From Pelagibius sp964472095 (lineage in GTDB: Bacteria > Pseudomonadota > Alphaproteobacteria > Kiloniellales > Kiloniellaceae): a stretch of 64,000 bases of DNA. The first letter of the stretch is position 1, and the number at the start of each line of letters is the position of its first letter. Of the stretch, positions 43,822 to 52,974 are shown piece after piece. Below the pieces are notes generated by a model, which ran no database searches, had not been told where the DNA came from, and saw nothing but the letters and a program-made list of their open reading frames with translations. The position numbers and the translations under genes are program-made. The stretch is taken from NCBI GenBank assembly GCA_964472095.1, contig CAYYIV010000022.1:1-64000 (forward strand), read 5' to 3'.

Positions 43822-45609
43822 CTAGATGTCCTCTGGCGGCACCGACATACCCTGCTTGATCTTCTTCTCGATGTCCGGCACGACATCTTCTTCCGGATCG
43901 AGGCTGAGGGCCCGGTGCCACTGGAAGCGCGCCTCGTTCTTGCGGCCGACCTGCCAGAGCGCATCACCGAGATGATCGTTGATGGTCGGATCCTGCGGCC
44001 GCAACTCGACGGCACGCTCGAGCTGCACCACCGCCTCGTCATAGCGGCCGAGGCGATAGTAGACCCAGCCCAGGCTGTCGACGATGTAGCCGTCGCGCGG
44101 ACGCAGCTTCACCGCACGCTCCAGCATGGCCTCCGCCTCTTCGAGGTTCTGCTTCTTCTCGACCCAGGAATAGGCGAGGTAGTTCATCACATAGGGCTGT
44201 TCCGGCTGCAGGCCGAGAGCGTGCTTGAAGTCCGCCTCTGCGCGCTCCCACTGATCGGAACGCTCCAGCGCGATGCCGCGGAAGTAGAGCAGCGACCAGT
44301 GGCGCGGCTCGATCTCGCCCTGCTGTTCCAGGCGCTCGACGGCGGCGTCGTAAGCTTCCACCGCCTCTGCGAAACGCTCCTCGATGCGCAGCAGGTTGCC
44401 CTTGCGCGACAGCGGCTCATAGGCATCCGGCCGCTCGGCGGCGAGGCGGTCGAGCTCGGCGAGCGCCCTGTCGGTCTCGCCCAGCTCCTGCAGTTCGTCG
44501 GCGATGCGCAGACGCACGATCCAGCTGAAGGGCGAGCCTTCCGGCACCGCCCGGTAGGCGGCGATGGCCTCTTGGCTGCGCCCCAGCTTCTGCAGGATCT
44601 CGCCGAGCAGAACCTGCGCCAGGATGAAGTCCGGCTTCAGCGCCAGCGCTTGCTGCAAGTGGACGAGGGCCGCGTCGTCGGCCTGCTCCTGGCTCAACAG
44701 ACCGGCGAGATTGAACAGCACCTCGGCCATGCCATCGGTGGCGCTGGCAACCTCGGCAGGACTTTCGCCGCCCTGTTCCGCACGCTCCAGCATCGGTACC
44801 AGGATGTCGGATCCCGGCGCGCTGTCGACGTATTCGCGGTAGAGCGCGATCGCCCTGTCGCGCTGGCCATGCCGCTCGAAGAAGCTGCCCGCCAGCCAAG
44901 TGATGCGCAGCGTCGGCCGCGTGGTTTTCGTCAGCAGGTTCTCGTATTCCTGCCCCGCCAGGTCGCTGCGGCCGGCGACCTCGTTGATGAGGGCCGCGTG
45001 CAGGCCGTGCAGCACGGCAGTACCGCCGTCGCCTTGCAGCAGCACCGAGAGCGCCTGGAGGCCGCCGTCAGCGTCGGCCTGCCCGGTCTTCAGCCAGGCA
45101 TTCAGCATCGGCAACAGCACCTGGTCGAAACCGCGCCCCGGCAGGACGGCAAGCCGCGCCTCAGCTCCCTTGAGGTCGCCCTGGCGGGCTGCCTCCACCG
45201 CCGTCACCAGGACGGCCAGGCTGTGCTGCGGTTCCCGCTCGAGGACGCGCGCGGCCAGCGACACGGTCTCTTCGCGGCGGCCGGTGGCCGCTGCCAGGGT
45301 GAGGGCGGGATAGAGCAGTTCCGGATTATCCGGGTCGTAGCGCAGTGCCTGCAGCATGTACGCGGCGGCCGCATCGAGGTCACCGTCGCTTTGCGCCACC
45401 AGGCCGGCCAGATAGGCCCCATAGGGCGAGGAGATCGGCGGTGCCGCCCCCTGTGGCTTCAACTGCCCCTCGGCGAGCTGCGCCAGGAGGCCGCCGCCAC
45501 GCGCCGGGGGCTCCGCACTGCAGGCGCTGGGCATGAAACCTACTGCCAGGGCAAAGAACAGCGCCCTGGACCAGGCGGTCCGGCGCGAGAGCAACGCTGT
45601 GTTCGACAA
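43822..45609 (-). CDS. TPR-repeat protein, exported
   Basis: About 595 residues. The N-terminus has a signal peptide (ALFFALAVGFMPSACS) that may be a lipoprotein signal (M-P-S-A-C) though the -3 residue is not ideal. The rest is a run of tetratricopeptide repeats, clearest in the C-terminal third with W-x-x-L-G-x-Y-type units such as GWVYYRLGRYDEAVVQLERAVELRP. TPRs mediate protein contacts. I take the TTG at 45609 because GGGAG lies 6-7 bases upstream; the frame extends to a GTG at 45681. Upstream ispE partner suggests an envelope role. Confidence 0.8.
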   Translation of the reverse strand: MSNTALLSRRTAWSRALFFALAVGFMPSACSAEPPARGGGLLAQLAEGQLKPQGAAPPISSPYGAYLAGLVAQSDGDLDAAAAYMLQALRYDPDNPELLYPALTLAAATGRREETVSLAARVLEREPQHSLAVLVTAVEAARQGDLKGAEARLAVLPGRGFDQVLLPMLNAWLKTGQADADGGLQALSVLLQGDGGTAVLHGLHAALINEVAGRSDLAGQEYENLLTKTTRPTLRITWLAGSFFERHGQRDRAIALYREYVDSAPGSDILVPMLERAEQGGESPAEVASATDGMAEVLFNLAGLLSQEQADDAALVHLQQALALKPDFILAQVLLGEILQKLGRSQEAIAAYRAVPEGSPFSWIVRLRIADELQELGETDRALAELDRLAAERPDAYEPLSRKGNLLRIEERFAEAVEAYDAAVERLEQQGEIEPRHWSLLYFRGIALERSDQWERAEADFKHALGLQPEQPYVMNYLAYSWVEKKQNLEEAEAMLERAVKLRPRDGYIVDSLGWVYYRLGRYDEAVVQLERAVELRPQDPTINDHLGDALWQVGRKNEARFQWHRALSLDPEEDVVPDIEKKIKQGMSVPPEDI

Positions 45610-45846
45610 ATCAATCTCCCAGCGGTTTCGCTGCGATGCGGCCGGCGGGGAGGCCGGCGCAGACCCACGGTGGATCCGCACAGTGTAGCCGACCGCTCCA
45701 AGGCGTCACAATGACCAGCTTGGCACCCGAGAGCCCTTCGGAGGTCAAGCTTTTGAGCCTTTCCGGCGGAGCGCCCCGGTGACGCTACCCGACTAACATG
45801 GCGCTGGCGGCCCGCCATGCAAGGCGCCGTGCCCCGGCCTGGCCGT

Positions 45847-47508
45847 TCACATGTTGGGGTAATTGGGGCCGCCGCCGCCTTCCGGCGTGACCCAGACGAT
45901 ATTCTGGGTCGGGTCCTTGATATCGCAGGTTTTGCAGTGGACGCAGTTTTGCGCGTTGATCTGCAGGCGCGGCTGATGGCCCGCCTCCTGCACGATCTCG
46001 TAGACGCCGGCCGGGCAGTAACGCTGCGCCGGCTCGTCGTAGAGCTTCAGATTGTGCGCCACCGGGATGGCGGGATCCTTCAGCGTCAGGTGGACCGGCT
46101 GGTCCTCCTCGTGGTTGGTGTTGGAGATAAACACCGAGGACAGCTTGTCGAAGGTGATGACGCCGTCGGGCTTCGGATAGTCGATCTTCGGCATCGCGGC
46201 GGCCGGCTTCAGGCACTCGTGATCGGCGTGCCTGTGATGCAGGGTCCAGGGCGCACGGCCACCGAGAACCTTGAGGTCGAAGCCGCCGTAGAGCATGGCG
46301 CCATACAGGCCCCATTTGCTGAAGGCCGGGCGGAAGTTGCGCGCCTTGTGGAGTTCCTCGTAGACCCAGGAGGATTCGAACTTGCGCGGAAAGGCGGCCA
46401 GTTCGGCCGGTGCCTCGGTTCCTTGCCCGGCAGCGACGGTAATCGCCTCGAAGGCGGCCTCTGCGGCCAGCATGCCGGTCTTCATGGCGTTGTGGCTGCC
46501 TTTGATCTTCGGCACGTTGAGGAAGCCGGCGGCGCAGCCGATCAGCGCACCGCCGGGAAACACCAGCTTCGGCAGCGATTGCAGGCCGCCCTCGTTCAGC
46601 GCGCGGGCACCGTAAGATATCCGCTTGCCGCCTTCCAGCATCGGGCGGATCGCCGGATGGGTCTTGAAGCGCTGCATTTCCTCGAAGGGCGCGAGGTGCG
46701 GGTTGTCGTAGTCGAGGCCGATCACGTAGCCGACATAAGCCTGGTTGTTCTCCAGGTGATAGATGAAGGAGCCGCCCCAGGTGGTGGTGTTCATCGGCCA
46801 GCCGGCGGTATGAATCACGGTGCCGGGCTTGTGTTTTGCGGGATCGAGTTCCCAGAGCTCCTTGATGCCGATGCCGTAGGTCTGCGGGTCGGCGCCCTGG
46901 CGCAGACCGAAGCGGGATTCGATCTGCCGGGTCAGCGAGCCGCGGCAGCCCTCGCCGAGGAAGGTGTAGCGGCCATGCAGTTCCATGCCGGGCTGGTAGC
47001 TGTCCTTGTGGGAGCCGTCGCGCGCCACGCCCAGGTCGCCGGTGGCCACGCCCTTCACCCGGCCGTCCTCGTGATAGAGCACTTCGGCGGCGGCAAAGCC
47101 TGGATAGATCTCCGCGCCCAGCGCCTCGGCCTGCTCGGCCAGCCAACGGCAGACGTTGCCGAGCGAAACCACGTAGTTGCCGTGGTTGTGCATCTGCGGC
47201 GGCAGCATCCACACCGGCACCGAGGTGCTGCCCTGCTCCGACAGCAGCAGGAACTTCTCCTCGTCGACGGCTGCGTGCAGGGGTGCCCCTCTGTCCTGCC
47301 AGTCCGGGATCAGCTCGTTGAGGGCGCGCGGCTCCAGCACCGCGCCTGAGAGAATGTGGGCGCCGACCTCCGAACCCTTCTCGAGAATGCAGACGCTGAC
47401 CTCCTTGCCGCTTTCGACGGAGAGCTGGCGCAACCGGATGGCCGCCGCCAGGCCGGCGGGACCGGCACCGACGATGACCACGTCGTATTCCATGAATTCG
47501 CGTTCCAA
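45847..47508 (-). CDS. Electron transfer flavoprotein-ubiquinone oxidoreductase
   Basis: 553 residues. The FAD loop is VVIVGAGPAGLAAAIRL; the membrane-facing and ubiquinone regions follow, and the C-terminus has the 4Fe-4S cysteines in R-Y-C-P-A-G-V-Y and CVHCKTCDIKDP. It moves electrons from fatty-acid and amino-acid dehydrogenases via ETF into the ubiquinone pool, which the bc1 complex here then uses. The start is taken as the TTG at 47508 (sequence ME-R-E-F-MEYD as in relatives); ATG 47493 is the alternative. It lies upstream of the TPR gene on the same strand. Confidence 0.95.
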   Translation of the reverse strand: MEREFMEYDVVIVGAGPAGLAAAIRLRQLSVESGKEVSVCILEKGSEVGAHILSGAVLEPRALNELIPDWQDRGAPLHAAVDEEKFLLLSEQGSTSVPVWMLPPQMHNHGNYVVSLGNVCRWLAEQAEALGAEIYPGFAAAEVLYHEDGRVKGVATGDLGVARDGSHKDSYQPGMELHGRYTFLGEGCRGSLTRQIESRFGLRQGADPQTYGIGIKELWELDPAKHKPGTVIHTAGWPMNTTTWGGSFIYHLENNQAYVGYVIGLDYDNPHLAPFEEMQRFKTHPAIRPMLEGGKRISYGARALNEGGLQSLPKLVFPGGALIGCAAGFLNVPKIKGSHNAMKTGMLAAEAAFEAITVAAGQGTEAPAELAAFPRKFESSWVYEELHKARNFRPAFSKWGLYGAMLYGGFDLKVLGGRAPWTLHHRHADHECLKPAAAMPKIDYPKPDGVITFDKLSSVFISNTNHEEDQPVHLTLKDPAIPVAHNLKLYDEPAQRYCPAGVYEIVQEAGHQPRLQINAQNCVHCKTCDIKDPTQNIVWVTPEGGGGPNYPNM

Positions 47509-47722
47509 GATCCCTCTCTGCCTTTCTCAAGCCGGTGCTTTGTTGCCGGCGCCGCCGCGCCTGGGCACCGACCTACATAGTACAGCCGGCCCCCCGGGGC
47601 CAAGCCCAGCAGCCGCGCCGCCATTTCGTCTGGGACCGTCCTTTTTTACCCGGAACGGCTGGTAAATTACCCAAATTTTCACCTTTGCCATGCAAGATAG
47701 CGGTGTAGGAGACCGCAAACGC

Positions 47723-48211
47723 ATGGTTGCACAGGAAGTCCAGGACTACGGCGACGAACCGGCCCGCGAGAACACCCCGAGCGAGCTGGACGAGCTGACG
47801 CATGCCGAGATGTGCATGCTCTACCGCGAGTCGGCCGATTCCATCCGCTTTGCCAAGGCACACCAGTGGAAGTCGCTCGGCGCGACGCTGCTGGTCTTCG
47901 CCGGCATGATGGCCCTGGGCCGGCTTGACGCCAGCAACGTCACGCTGACCAACCTGATCATCGCCTTCAGCTTCATGAGCAGCAGCGGCGTCATCTACAT
48001 ACTGGTGCTCTATCAAGTGTGGCAGAACACCGAGCGTGAGAAGCTGCGCGACATCTCCAGCCACTTCTCCAGCTTCTCCCAGTTCACGCGGGCGATCAAA
48101 TCCTCGCGCGAGGCCAACGTCCACCGCTACACGCTGCTGATCTTCATGATCATTGCGATCCTGATCGGCAATGTACTGCTGGTGATGACCGTCTCGCCGC
48201 TCTATCGCTGA
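47723..48211 (+). CDS. Small integral membrane protein, unknown function
   Basis: About 162 residues. An N-terminal acidic stretch (about 40 residues) is followed by three likely helices: around 50-67, 75-100 and 137-160. A polar loop with W-Q-N-T-E-R-E-K-L-R-D-I-S sits between helices two and three. I do not recognise a known family. ATG 47723 is preferred because TAGGAG lies about 12 bases upstream; an ATG at 47690 would add 11 residues. Confidence 0.65.
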   Translation: MVAQEVQDYGDEPARENTPSELDELTHAEMCMLYRESADSIRFAKAHQWKSLGATLLVFAGMMALGRLDASNVTLTNLIIAFSFMSSSGVIYILVLYQVWQNTEREKLRDISSHFSSFSQFTRAIKSSREANVHRYTLLIFMIIAILIGNVLLVMTVSPLYR

Positions 48212-48276
48212 GCCGCCGGCCGGCTTTCGGCCATCCCCGCTTTCTGAAGCCGCCACGCCGGTGATAAGCTGGCGCG

Positions 48277-49164
48277 ATGATCAGCGCTGAACATGACCGC
48301 GCGCTCCTCGAGGCCCTGCGCTGGCAGATCGAGGCCGGCGCCGACGAGGCCATCGGCACGCAGCCGCTGGACCGCACGGCCGTTCCGCCGACTGCACCGG
48401 CGCACGCCACCGGCGGCCTGGAGGAAGCACCGGCCAAAGCGCTGCCCGCCGCGGTACCGGCCAAGCCGGTGCCGGACGATCGGACGGTCGCGGCCCGTCC
48501 GCCGGCCAGCCTCGCCTCGGCCAGCGAGACCCAGGCCTCGGCCCAGCGCCTCGCCGCCGGCGCCAACAGCATCGCGGAAATCCGCCAGGCCCTGGAGGCC
48601 TTCGACGGCTGCCCCCTGAAGGCGACGGCAACCAACCTCTGCCTCTTCGACGGCAACCCCGGCGCCCGAATTATGATCGTCGGCGAGGCCCCGGGCGCCC
48701 AGGAAGACCGGCAGGGGAAGCCTTTCGTCGGCCCTGCCGGCCAGCTGCTCGATCGGATGCTGGCGGCCATCGGCCTCGACCGCGAGCAGGTCTACATCAC
48801 CAACCTGCTGTACTGGCGCCCGCCCGGGAACCGCAACCCGACGCCGGGGGAGATCGCGTCCTGTCTGCCCTTTCTGGAGCGCCAGATCGAGATCCTGCAG
48901 CCCAAGCTGCTGCTGCTGGTCGGCGGCATGTCGGCCAAGACCCTGTTGAACCGCAGCGAGGGCATCCTGAAGCTGCGCGGCCGCTGGGCCGATTACCACC
49001 ACCCGCGCCTGCCACATCCGATCCCCGCCCTGCCGACCCTGCACCCGGCCTACCTGCTGCGCCAGCCCGCCCAGAAGCGCGAAGCCTGGCGCGACCTGCT
49101 GGCCTTCGCCGAGGCCATGGAGCGGGAAGGCAGTGGTCGCACGGCGACCAAGCCGGCCGGCTGA
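48277..49164 (+). CDS. Uracil-DNA glycosylase, family 4-like
   Basis: 295 residues. After an Ala/Pro-rich N-terminal extension of about 95 residues, motif A is GEAPGAQEDRQGKPFVG (residues 137-152) and motif B is HPAYLLRQPA (256-265), the family-4 active-site segments. It would excise uracil from DNA. Of the four Fe-S cysteines of the family, only Cys112 and Cys196 are kept; Phe109 and Trp180 (in YWRPPGNR, normally K-C-RPP-x-NR) replace the others, so the classic cluster is unlikely. The gene ends just before the transglycosylase promoter region. Confidence 0.88.
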   Translation: MISAEHDRALLEALRWQIEAGADEAIGTQPLDRTAVPPTAPAHATGGLEEAPAKALPAAVPAKPVPDDRTVAARPPASLASASETQASAQRLAAGANSIAEIRQALEAFDGCPLKATATNLCLFDGNPGARIMIVGEAPGAQEDRQGKPFVGPAGQLLDRMLAAIGLDREQVYITNLLYWRPPGNRNPTPGEIASCLPFLERQIEILQPKLLLLVGGMSAKTLLNRSEGILKLRGRWADYHHPRLPHPIPALPTLHPAYLLRQPAQKREAWRDLLAFAEAMEREGSGRTATKPAG

Positions 49165-49168
49165 AGCC

Positions 49169-49177
49169 TTATCCACA
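49169..49177 (+). promoter_or_regulatory. DnaA box (TTATCCACA)
   Basis: A perfect match to the DnaA consensus TTATCCACA, 5 bases after the uracil-DNA glycosylase stop. It is the only perfect copy I noticed in the window and could be chance, but it sits with a CtrA box and a GANTC site in the same 100 bases upstream of the transglycosylase. Confidence 0.55.
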
Positions 49178-49244
49178 GGCCGGGCGCCGGCCGGTCGAGC
49201 AAATCCCCCTCAAGTGCCGCCAAATTGCCGCTCAAATGGCTTAT

Positions 49245-49267
49245 TTAACGCCGACTTAACCCGAGTC
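49245..49267 (+). promoter_or_regulatory. CtrA-type box TTAA-N7-TTAA with adjacent GANTC
   Basis: TTAACGCCGACTTAAC at 49245-49260 matches TTAA-N7-TTAAC, the alphaproteobacterial CtrA site, in otherwise GC-rich DNA. A GANTC methylation site (GAGTC at 49263-49267) lies 3 bases further, and the transglycosylase starts at 49320. The arrangement suggests cell-cycle control of that gene. Confidence 0.6.
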
Positions 49268-49319
49268 ATGGCCTTCTTGGGGCGATAGTTGCAGCGCCGA
49301 GAACACTTGGTTAGGGTCG

Positions 49320-51266
49320 ATGAACGAAGCGGGGGTCGCATTGCAATCCAGGAATTGCGCCCGGCAACGGGCCGTACGCCTTCAACGGAAGGCGCGGATA
49401 GCGCTTGTTGCGCTTGCCGCGGGCTTTGGCGCCATCGTCATCGGCAGCGCCACGCCGCTGGCCCCGGCCGCCCGCGCCCAGGTGCTGCAGCCCCAGGATC
49501 TGCAGCCCAGCAGTAGCGTCCTGCAGAGCAACCTGCCCGACACTCCGCAGGCGATGCCGGCCGGACCGGACGGACTGCCCACCGTGCTGACCCCGCGCGA
49601 CGCCGATCTTTACCGCCGCATCTTCGCGGTGCAGGAAGAGGGCCACTGGCAGGAGGCCGACCGCCTCATCGCCGGGCTCTCCGACAAGCGCCTGCTGGGC
49701 CACGTGCTGGCGCAGCGCTATCTGCATCCCACGGCCTACCGTTCCAAGTACGTCGAGCTGAAGGAGTGGATGGACAGCTACGCCGACCATCCCGAGGCGA
49801 AGCGCATCTACAATCTCGCCGTGAAGCGCCGCCCGGCCAACTATCGCCGGCCGCAGCCGCCGGTCACCGCCGGCAGCGCCGCCTGGGCTGGCCAGCGGGC
49901 AAGCTATGACTACGCGTCGCCGCGGCAGCGCTCCAAGGCAACACGCAGCAAGGTCACCCGCCTGCTGCGCCAGGTGCGCCTCAACGTGATGCGCCAGCGT
50001 TTCTCGACGACCGAGAACCTGCTCGCCCAGCGCTCCGTACAGGAGCTGCTCGACCCGGTCGAGCTCGACGAGGCCCGCGCCCTTGTCGCCGCCGGCTGGT
50101 TTTACTACGGCGAGCCGGCGCGCGCCTACGCGCTGGCGGCACCCGCTGCGCAGCGTTCCGGGCGCGAAGCACCCATGATCAACTGGATCGCCGGCCTGGC
50201 CGCCTGGCGCCTCGGCGCACTCGACGAGGCCGCGGTCTACTTCGAGACCCTTGCCTATGCCGACAACGTGGCCGGTTGGAATGCCGCCGCCGGTGCCTTC
50301 TGGGCCGCGCGGGCGCACCTGAAGCAGCAGCGGCCGGATCGCAGCAGCCCCTTGCTGCGCCGCGCCGCCGACTATCCGCGTACCTTCTACGGCCTGCTGG
50401 CGCGGCGCAGCCTCGGCATGCCCTTCGACTTCGATTTCGGCGGCCAGCACCTGGCGCCGCGGACCGTCGCGCAACTGAACAACAGTCCGGCGGGTGCCCG
50501 CGCGCTGGCCCTGCTGCAGGTCGGCGACCGCGAGCGGGCCGAAGAAGAGCTGGTCGGCGCCGGCGACTGGAGCAACCCGGAAATCAGCGAGGCCCTGCTG
50601 GCGCTGGCGCAGCACGCCAGGATGCCGGCCCTGGCCTACCGCATGGGCAGCCAGCTGACGCGCGCCGGCAGTGAAAGCGACGCCATCGGTGGCACCGTCG
50701 ATGCGGCGCTCTACCCGATCCCGCCGTGGCAGCCGGAGAGCGGCTTCACCGTCGACCGCGCCCTGATCTACGCACTGATGCGCCAGGAGTCCGGTTTCAA
50801 CACCCGGGCCATGAGCCCGGACGGCGCCCGCGGCCTGATGCAGCTGATGCCCCGCACGGCCAGCTATATCGGCGACCGCCGCTACCACGGCAGGGGCGAA
50901 CACGAACTCTTCGAACCGGGCCTCAACATGGAGCTGGGCCAGCGTTACATCGCCTATCTCCTGGTCCATCAGCGCGTCCAGGGCGACCTCTTCCGCCTGA
51001 CCACCGCCTACAACGGCGGCCCGGGCAACCTCGGCAAGTGGGAGCGCACCATCAACGCCGAGGACGATCCCTTGCTCTTCATCGCGGCCCTGCCCTCGAA
51101 GGAGACACGCCTCTTCATCGAGCGCGTGCTGACCAACCTGTGGATCTACCGCCAGCGCCTCGGCCAGCCGATACCGTCGCTCGAACATCTTGCAGGCGGC
51201 GACTGGCCGCGCTACGAAGCCTTGGACGGAACCCGTTCCGAGGTCGCGCTCAATGGCTCGAATTGA
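49320..51266 (+). CDS. Lytic transglycosylase (soluble Slt type)
   Basis: 648 residues. An N-terminal signal or membrane anchor (around residues 26-52, ending A-R-A-Q) exports it. A long superhelical TPR-like middle part precedes the catalytic SLT domain: ALMRQESGFNTRAMSPDG with catalytic Glu490, GLMQLMP, then AYNGGPGNLGKW and the final LYTN-like helix. It cleaves peptidoglycan with formation of 1,6-anhydro-muropeptides during wall growth and turnover. ATG 49320 directly follows GGTTAGGG. moaB begins inside its last 14 bases. Confidence 0.92.
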   Translation: MNEAGVALQSRNCARQRAVRLQRKARIALVALAAGFGAIVIGSATPLAPAARAQVLQPQDLQPSSSVLQSNLPDTPQAMPAGPDGLPTVLTPRDADLYRRIFAVQEEGHWQEADRLIAGLSDKRLLGHVLAQRYLHPTAYRSKYVELKEWMDSYADHPEAKRIYNLAVKRRPANYRRPQPPVTAGSAAWAGQRASYDYASPRQRSKATRSKVTRLLRQVRLNVMRQRFSTTENLLAQRSVQELLDPVELDEARALVAAGWFYYGEPARAYALAAPAAQRSGREAPMINWIAGLAAWRLGALDEAAVYFETLAYADNVAGWNAAAGAFWAARAHLKQQRPDRSSPLLRRAADYPRTFYGLLARRSLGMPFDFDFGGQHLAPRTVAQLNNSPAGARALALLQVGDRERAEEELVGAGDWSNPEISEALLALAQHARMPALAYRMGSQLTRAGSESDAIGGTVDAALYPIPPWQPESGFTVDRALIYALMRQESGFNTRAMSPDGARGLMQLMPRTASYIGDRRYHGRGEHELFEPGLNMELGQRYIAYLLVHQRVQGDLFRLTTAYNGGPGNLGKWERTINAEDDPLLFIAALPSKETRLFIERVLTNLWIYRQRLGQPIPSLEHLAGGDWPRYEALDGTRSEVALNGSN

Positions 51267-51798
51267 CGAGAAACTTCCCTTTCTGCCCGTCAACATCGCT
51301 GTTCTGACCATCTCCGACACCCGGACTCTCGCCGACGACAAGTCCGGCGACCGCCTGGTGGAGATGATCACCGCCGACGGCCACAAGGTGATCCACCGCG
51401 CGATCGTGACCGACGACCGTGACGACATCGTCTCCGCGCTGAAGAACCACATCGCCAATCCCGAGGTCGACTGCATCATCACCACCGGCGGCACCGGCGT
51501 GACCGGGCGCGACGTCACGCCGGAGGCCTTCAGGCTGGTGATGGAAAAGGAGATCGAGGGCTTCGGCGAGCTGTTTCGCATGCTGAGCTACCAGAAGGTC
51601 GGCACCTCCACCATGCAGAGCCGCGCCATCGGCGGTGTCGCCGACGGCACCTACCTCTTCGCACTGCCCGGTTCCCCCTCCGCCTGCAAGGACGGCTGGG
51701 AGGACATCCTGAAATACCAGCTCGACTCGCGCCACCGCCCCTGCAACCTGGTCGAGCTGATGCCGCGCCTCAAAGAGCATTTGAAGGCGGCGAGCTGA
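51253..51798 (+). CDS. moaB: Molybdenum cofactor biosynthesis protein MoaB/MogA family
   Basis: 181 residues. VNIAVLTISDTRT at the start, the MPT-binding loop IITTGGTGVTGRDVTPEA and ALPGSPSACKDGWEDIL mark the family, which adenylylates molybdopterin (or is a paralogue of it). No other moa or mog gene is nearby. The ATG is inside the end of the transglycosylase frame (14-base overlap), so it may be co-translated with it. Confidence 0.9.
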   Translation: MARIDEKLPFLPVNIAVLTISDTRTLADDKSGDRLVEMITADGHKVIHRAIVTDDRDDIVSALKNHIANPEVDCIITTGGTGVTGRDVTPEAFRLVMEKEIEGFGELFRMLSYQKVGTSTMQSRAIGGVADGTYLFALPGSPSACKDGWEDILKYQLDSRHRPCNLVELMPRLKEHLKAAS

Positions 51799-51942
51799 CC
51801 GGCAGCACTTGAAGTCGGAACCCAACCGCCACACGAAAAGTTCATCGGCCAATTCACTTTTCCCCTTTGAAAGGGAGGACGTGATTCCGATCTACTGCGG
51901 AACGCAAGGTCCTTCCCGTACGCCGGCTGCGAGGAGTCAACG

Positions 51943-52638
51943 ATGAGCGAAGCCCGCATCACCGTGCCAGACTACGAGGCTATTCCGCTGCCCGACCGGC
52001 GCCACTTCGGCGATGCCGAGATGCGCGAGCGGGCCGAGCACTTCCTGGCCGAGATGAAGACGCGGCACACGGTGCGCGACTTCGCGCCCACGCCCGTGGC
52101 GCGCGAAGTGATCGAGACCTGCCTGACAGCGGCCGGTCTGGCGCCGAGCGGCGCCAACCACCAGCCCTGGCACTTCGTCGCGGTCGGCGATCCCGCCGTG
52201 AAGCGGCGCATCCGCTTGGCAGCGGAGGCCGAGGAGAAGGCTTTCTATGCCGGCAAGGCCGGCGAAGAGTGGCTGAGCGACCTGACACCGCTGGGTACCG
52301 ACGCCGACAAACCCTTCCTCGAAATCGCGCCCTGGCTGATCGTCATCTTCGCCGAGCGCTACCGCATCGAGGCGAATCGCAAGATCGGCAAGAACTACTA
52401 CATCGGCGAATCGGTTGGCATCGCGACGGGCATGCTGATCACCGCGCTGCACTGCGCCGGGCTCGCCACGCTCACCCACACGCCGAACCCGATGCGCTTT
52501 CTCAACGAGATCTGCGGCCGGCCGGAAAACGAGAAGCCCTACATGATCCTGGTGGCCGGCCACGCGGCCGAGGGCGCCACAGTGCCCCGCCACGCCAAGG
52601 TAAAGAAGCCGCTGGGAGCGATCGCGACCTTCCTCTGA
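51943..52638 (+). CDS. Nitroreductase family protein
   Basis: 231 residues of the flavin nitroreductase fold. It has R-H-T-V-R-D-F and SGANHQPWHFVAVG (FMN-binding start), a YYIGESVGIATGMLITALHCAGLATLTHTPNPM central helix-and-loop, and G-R-P-E-N-E-K-P-Y-M-I-L-V-A-G-H near the end, the subgroup related to iodotyrosine deiodinase-like enzymes. GAGGAG precedes the ATG. Substrate unknown. It converges with the ArsR regulator. Confidence 0.88.
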   Translation: MSEARITVPDYEAIPLPDRRHFGDAEMRERAEHFLAEMKTRHTVRDFAPTPVAREVIETCLTAAGLAPSGANHQPWHFVAVGDPAVKRRIRLAAEAEEKAFYAGKAGEEWLSDLTPLGTDADKPFLEIAPWLIVIFAERYRIEANRKIGKNYYIGESVGIATGMLITALHCAGLATLTHTPNPMRFLNEICGRPENEKPYMILVAGHAAEGATVPRHAKVKKPLGAIATFL

Positions 52639-52644
52639 CCGGCA

Positions 52645-52944
52645 CTAGCGCGCCGCCAGCACGGCATCCAAGAGGCCGGGGAACAGCCGGTCGAGCTCTT
52701 CGCGGCGCAGCTCGTTCATGTGGGCTGCGCCGTCGGTGCGCGTACGGACCACGCCGGCATCGCGCAACACCCGAAAGTGATGCGACATGCTGGACTTGGG
52801 CCGGCCGCAGTCCAGCGCCGTGCAGGTCGCCTCGCCCTCGCGCTCGAGCTGGCGCACCACGTCCAGGCGCACCGGATCGCTGAGCGCGTGCAGCACCCGC
52901 GTCAGCTCGATCTCCCCGGCTTTCGGATGGCGCAGCGCCCGCAT
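52645..52944 (-). CDS. ArsR/SmtB family transcriptional regulator
   Basis: 99 residues. The winged helix reads LHALSDPVRLDVVRQLEREG, then SSMSHHFRVLRDAGVVRTRTDGAAHMNELRREEL. No clear paired metal-binding Cys motif is seen besides Cys in the T-C-T-A-L-D-C-G stretch. The ATG at 52944 is fixed by GGGAG 8 bases upstream. It is divergent from an Old Yellow Enzyme gene across a 32-bp palindrome, its likely operator. Confidence 0.9.
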   Translation of the reverse strand: MRALRHPKAGEIELTRVLHALSDPVRLDVVRQLEREGEATCTALDCGRPKSSMSHHFRVLRDAGVVRTRTDGAAHMNELRREELDRLFPGLLDAVLAAR

Positions 52945-52974
52945 CCCTTGAACTCCCGTCAAGTCGCTCCATAT

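Noticed and set aside
49169..49267. Replication origin at the DnaA/CtrA motifs
   Set aside because: Only one DnaA box, no AT-rich unwinding stretch and no origin-linked genes (such as hemE, dnaA, parAB or gidA) nearby; a regulated promoter explains it better.
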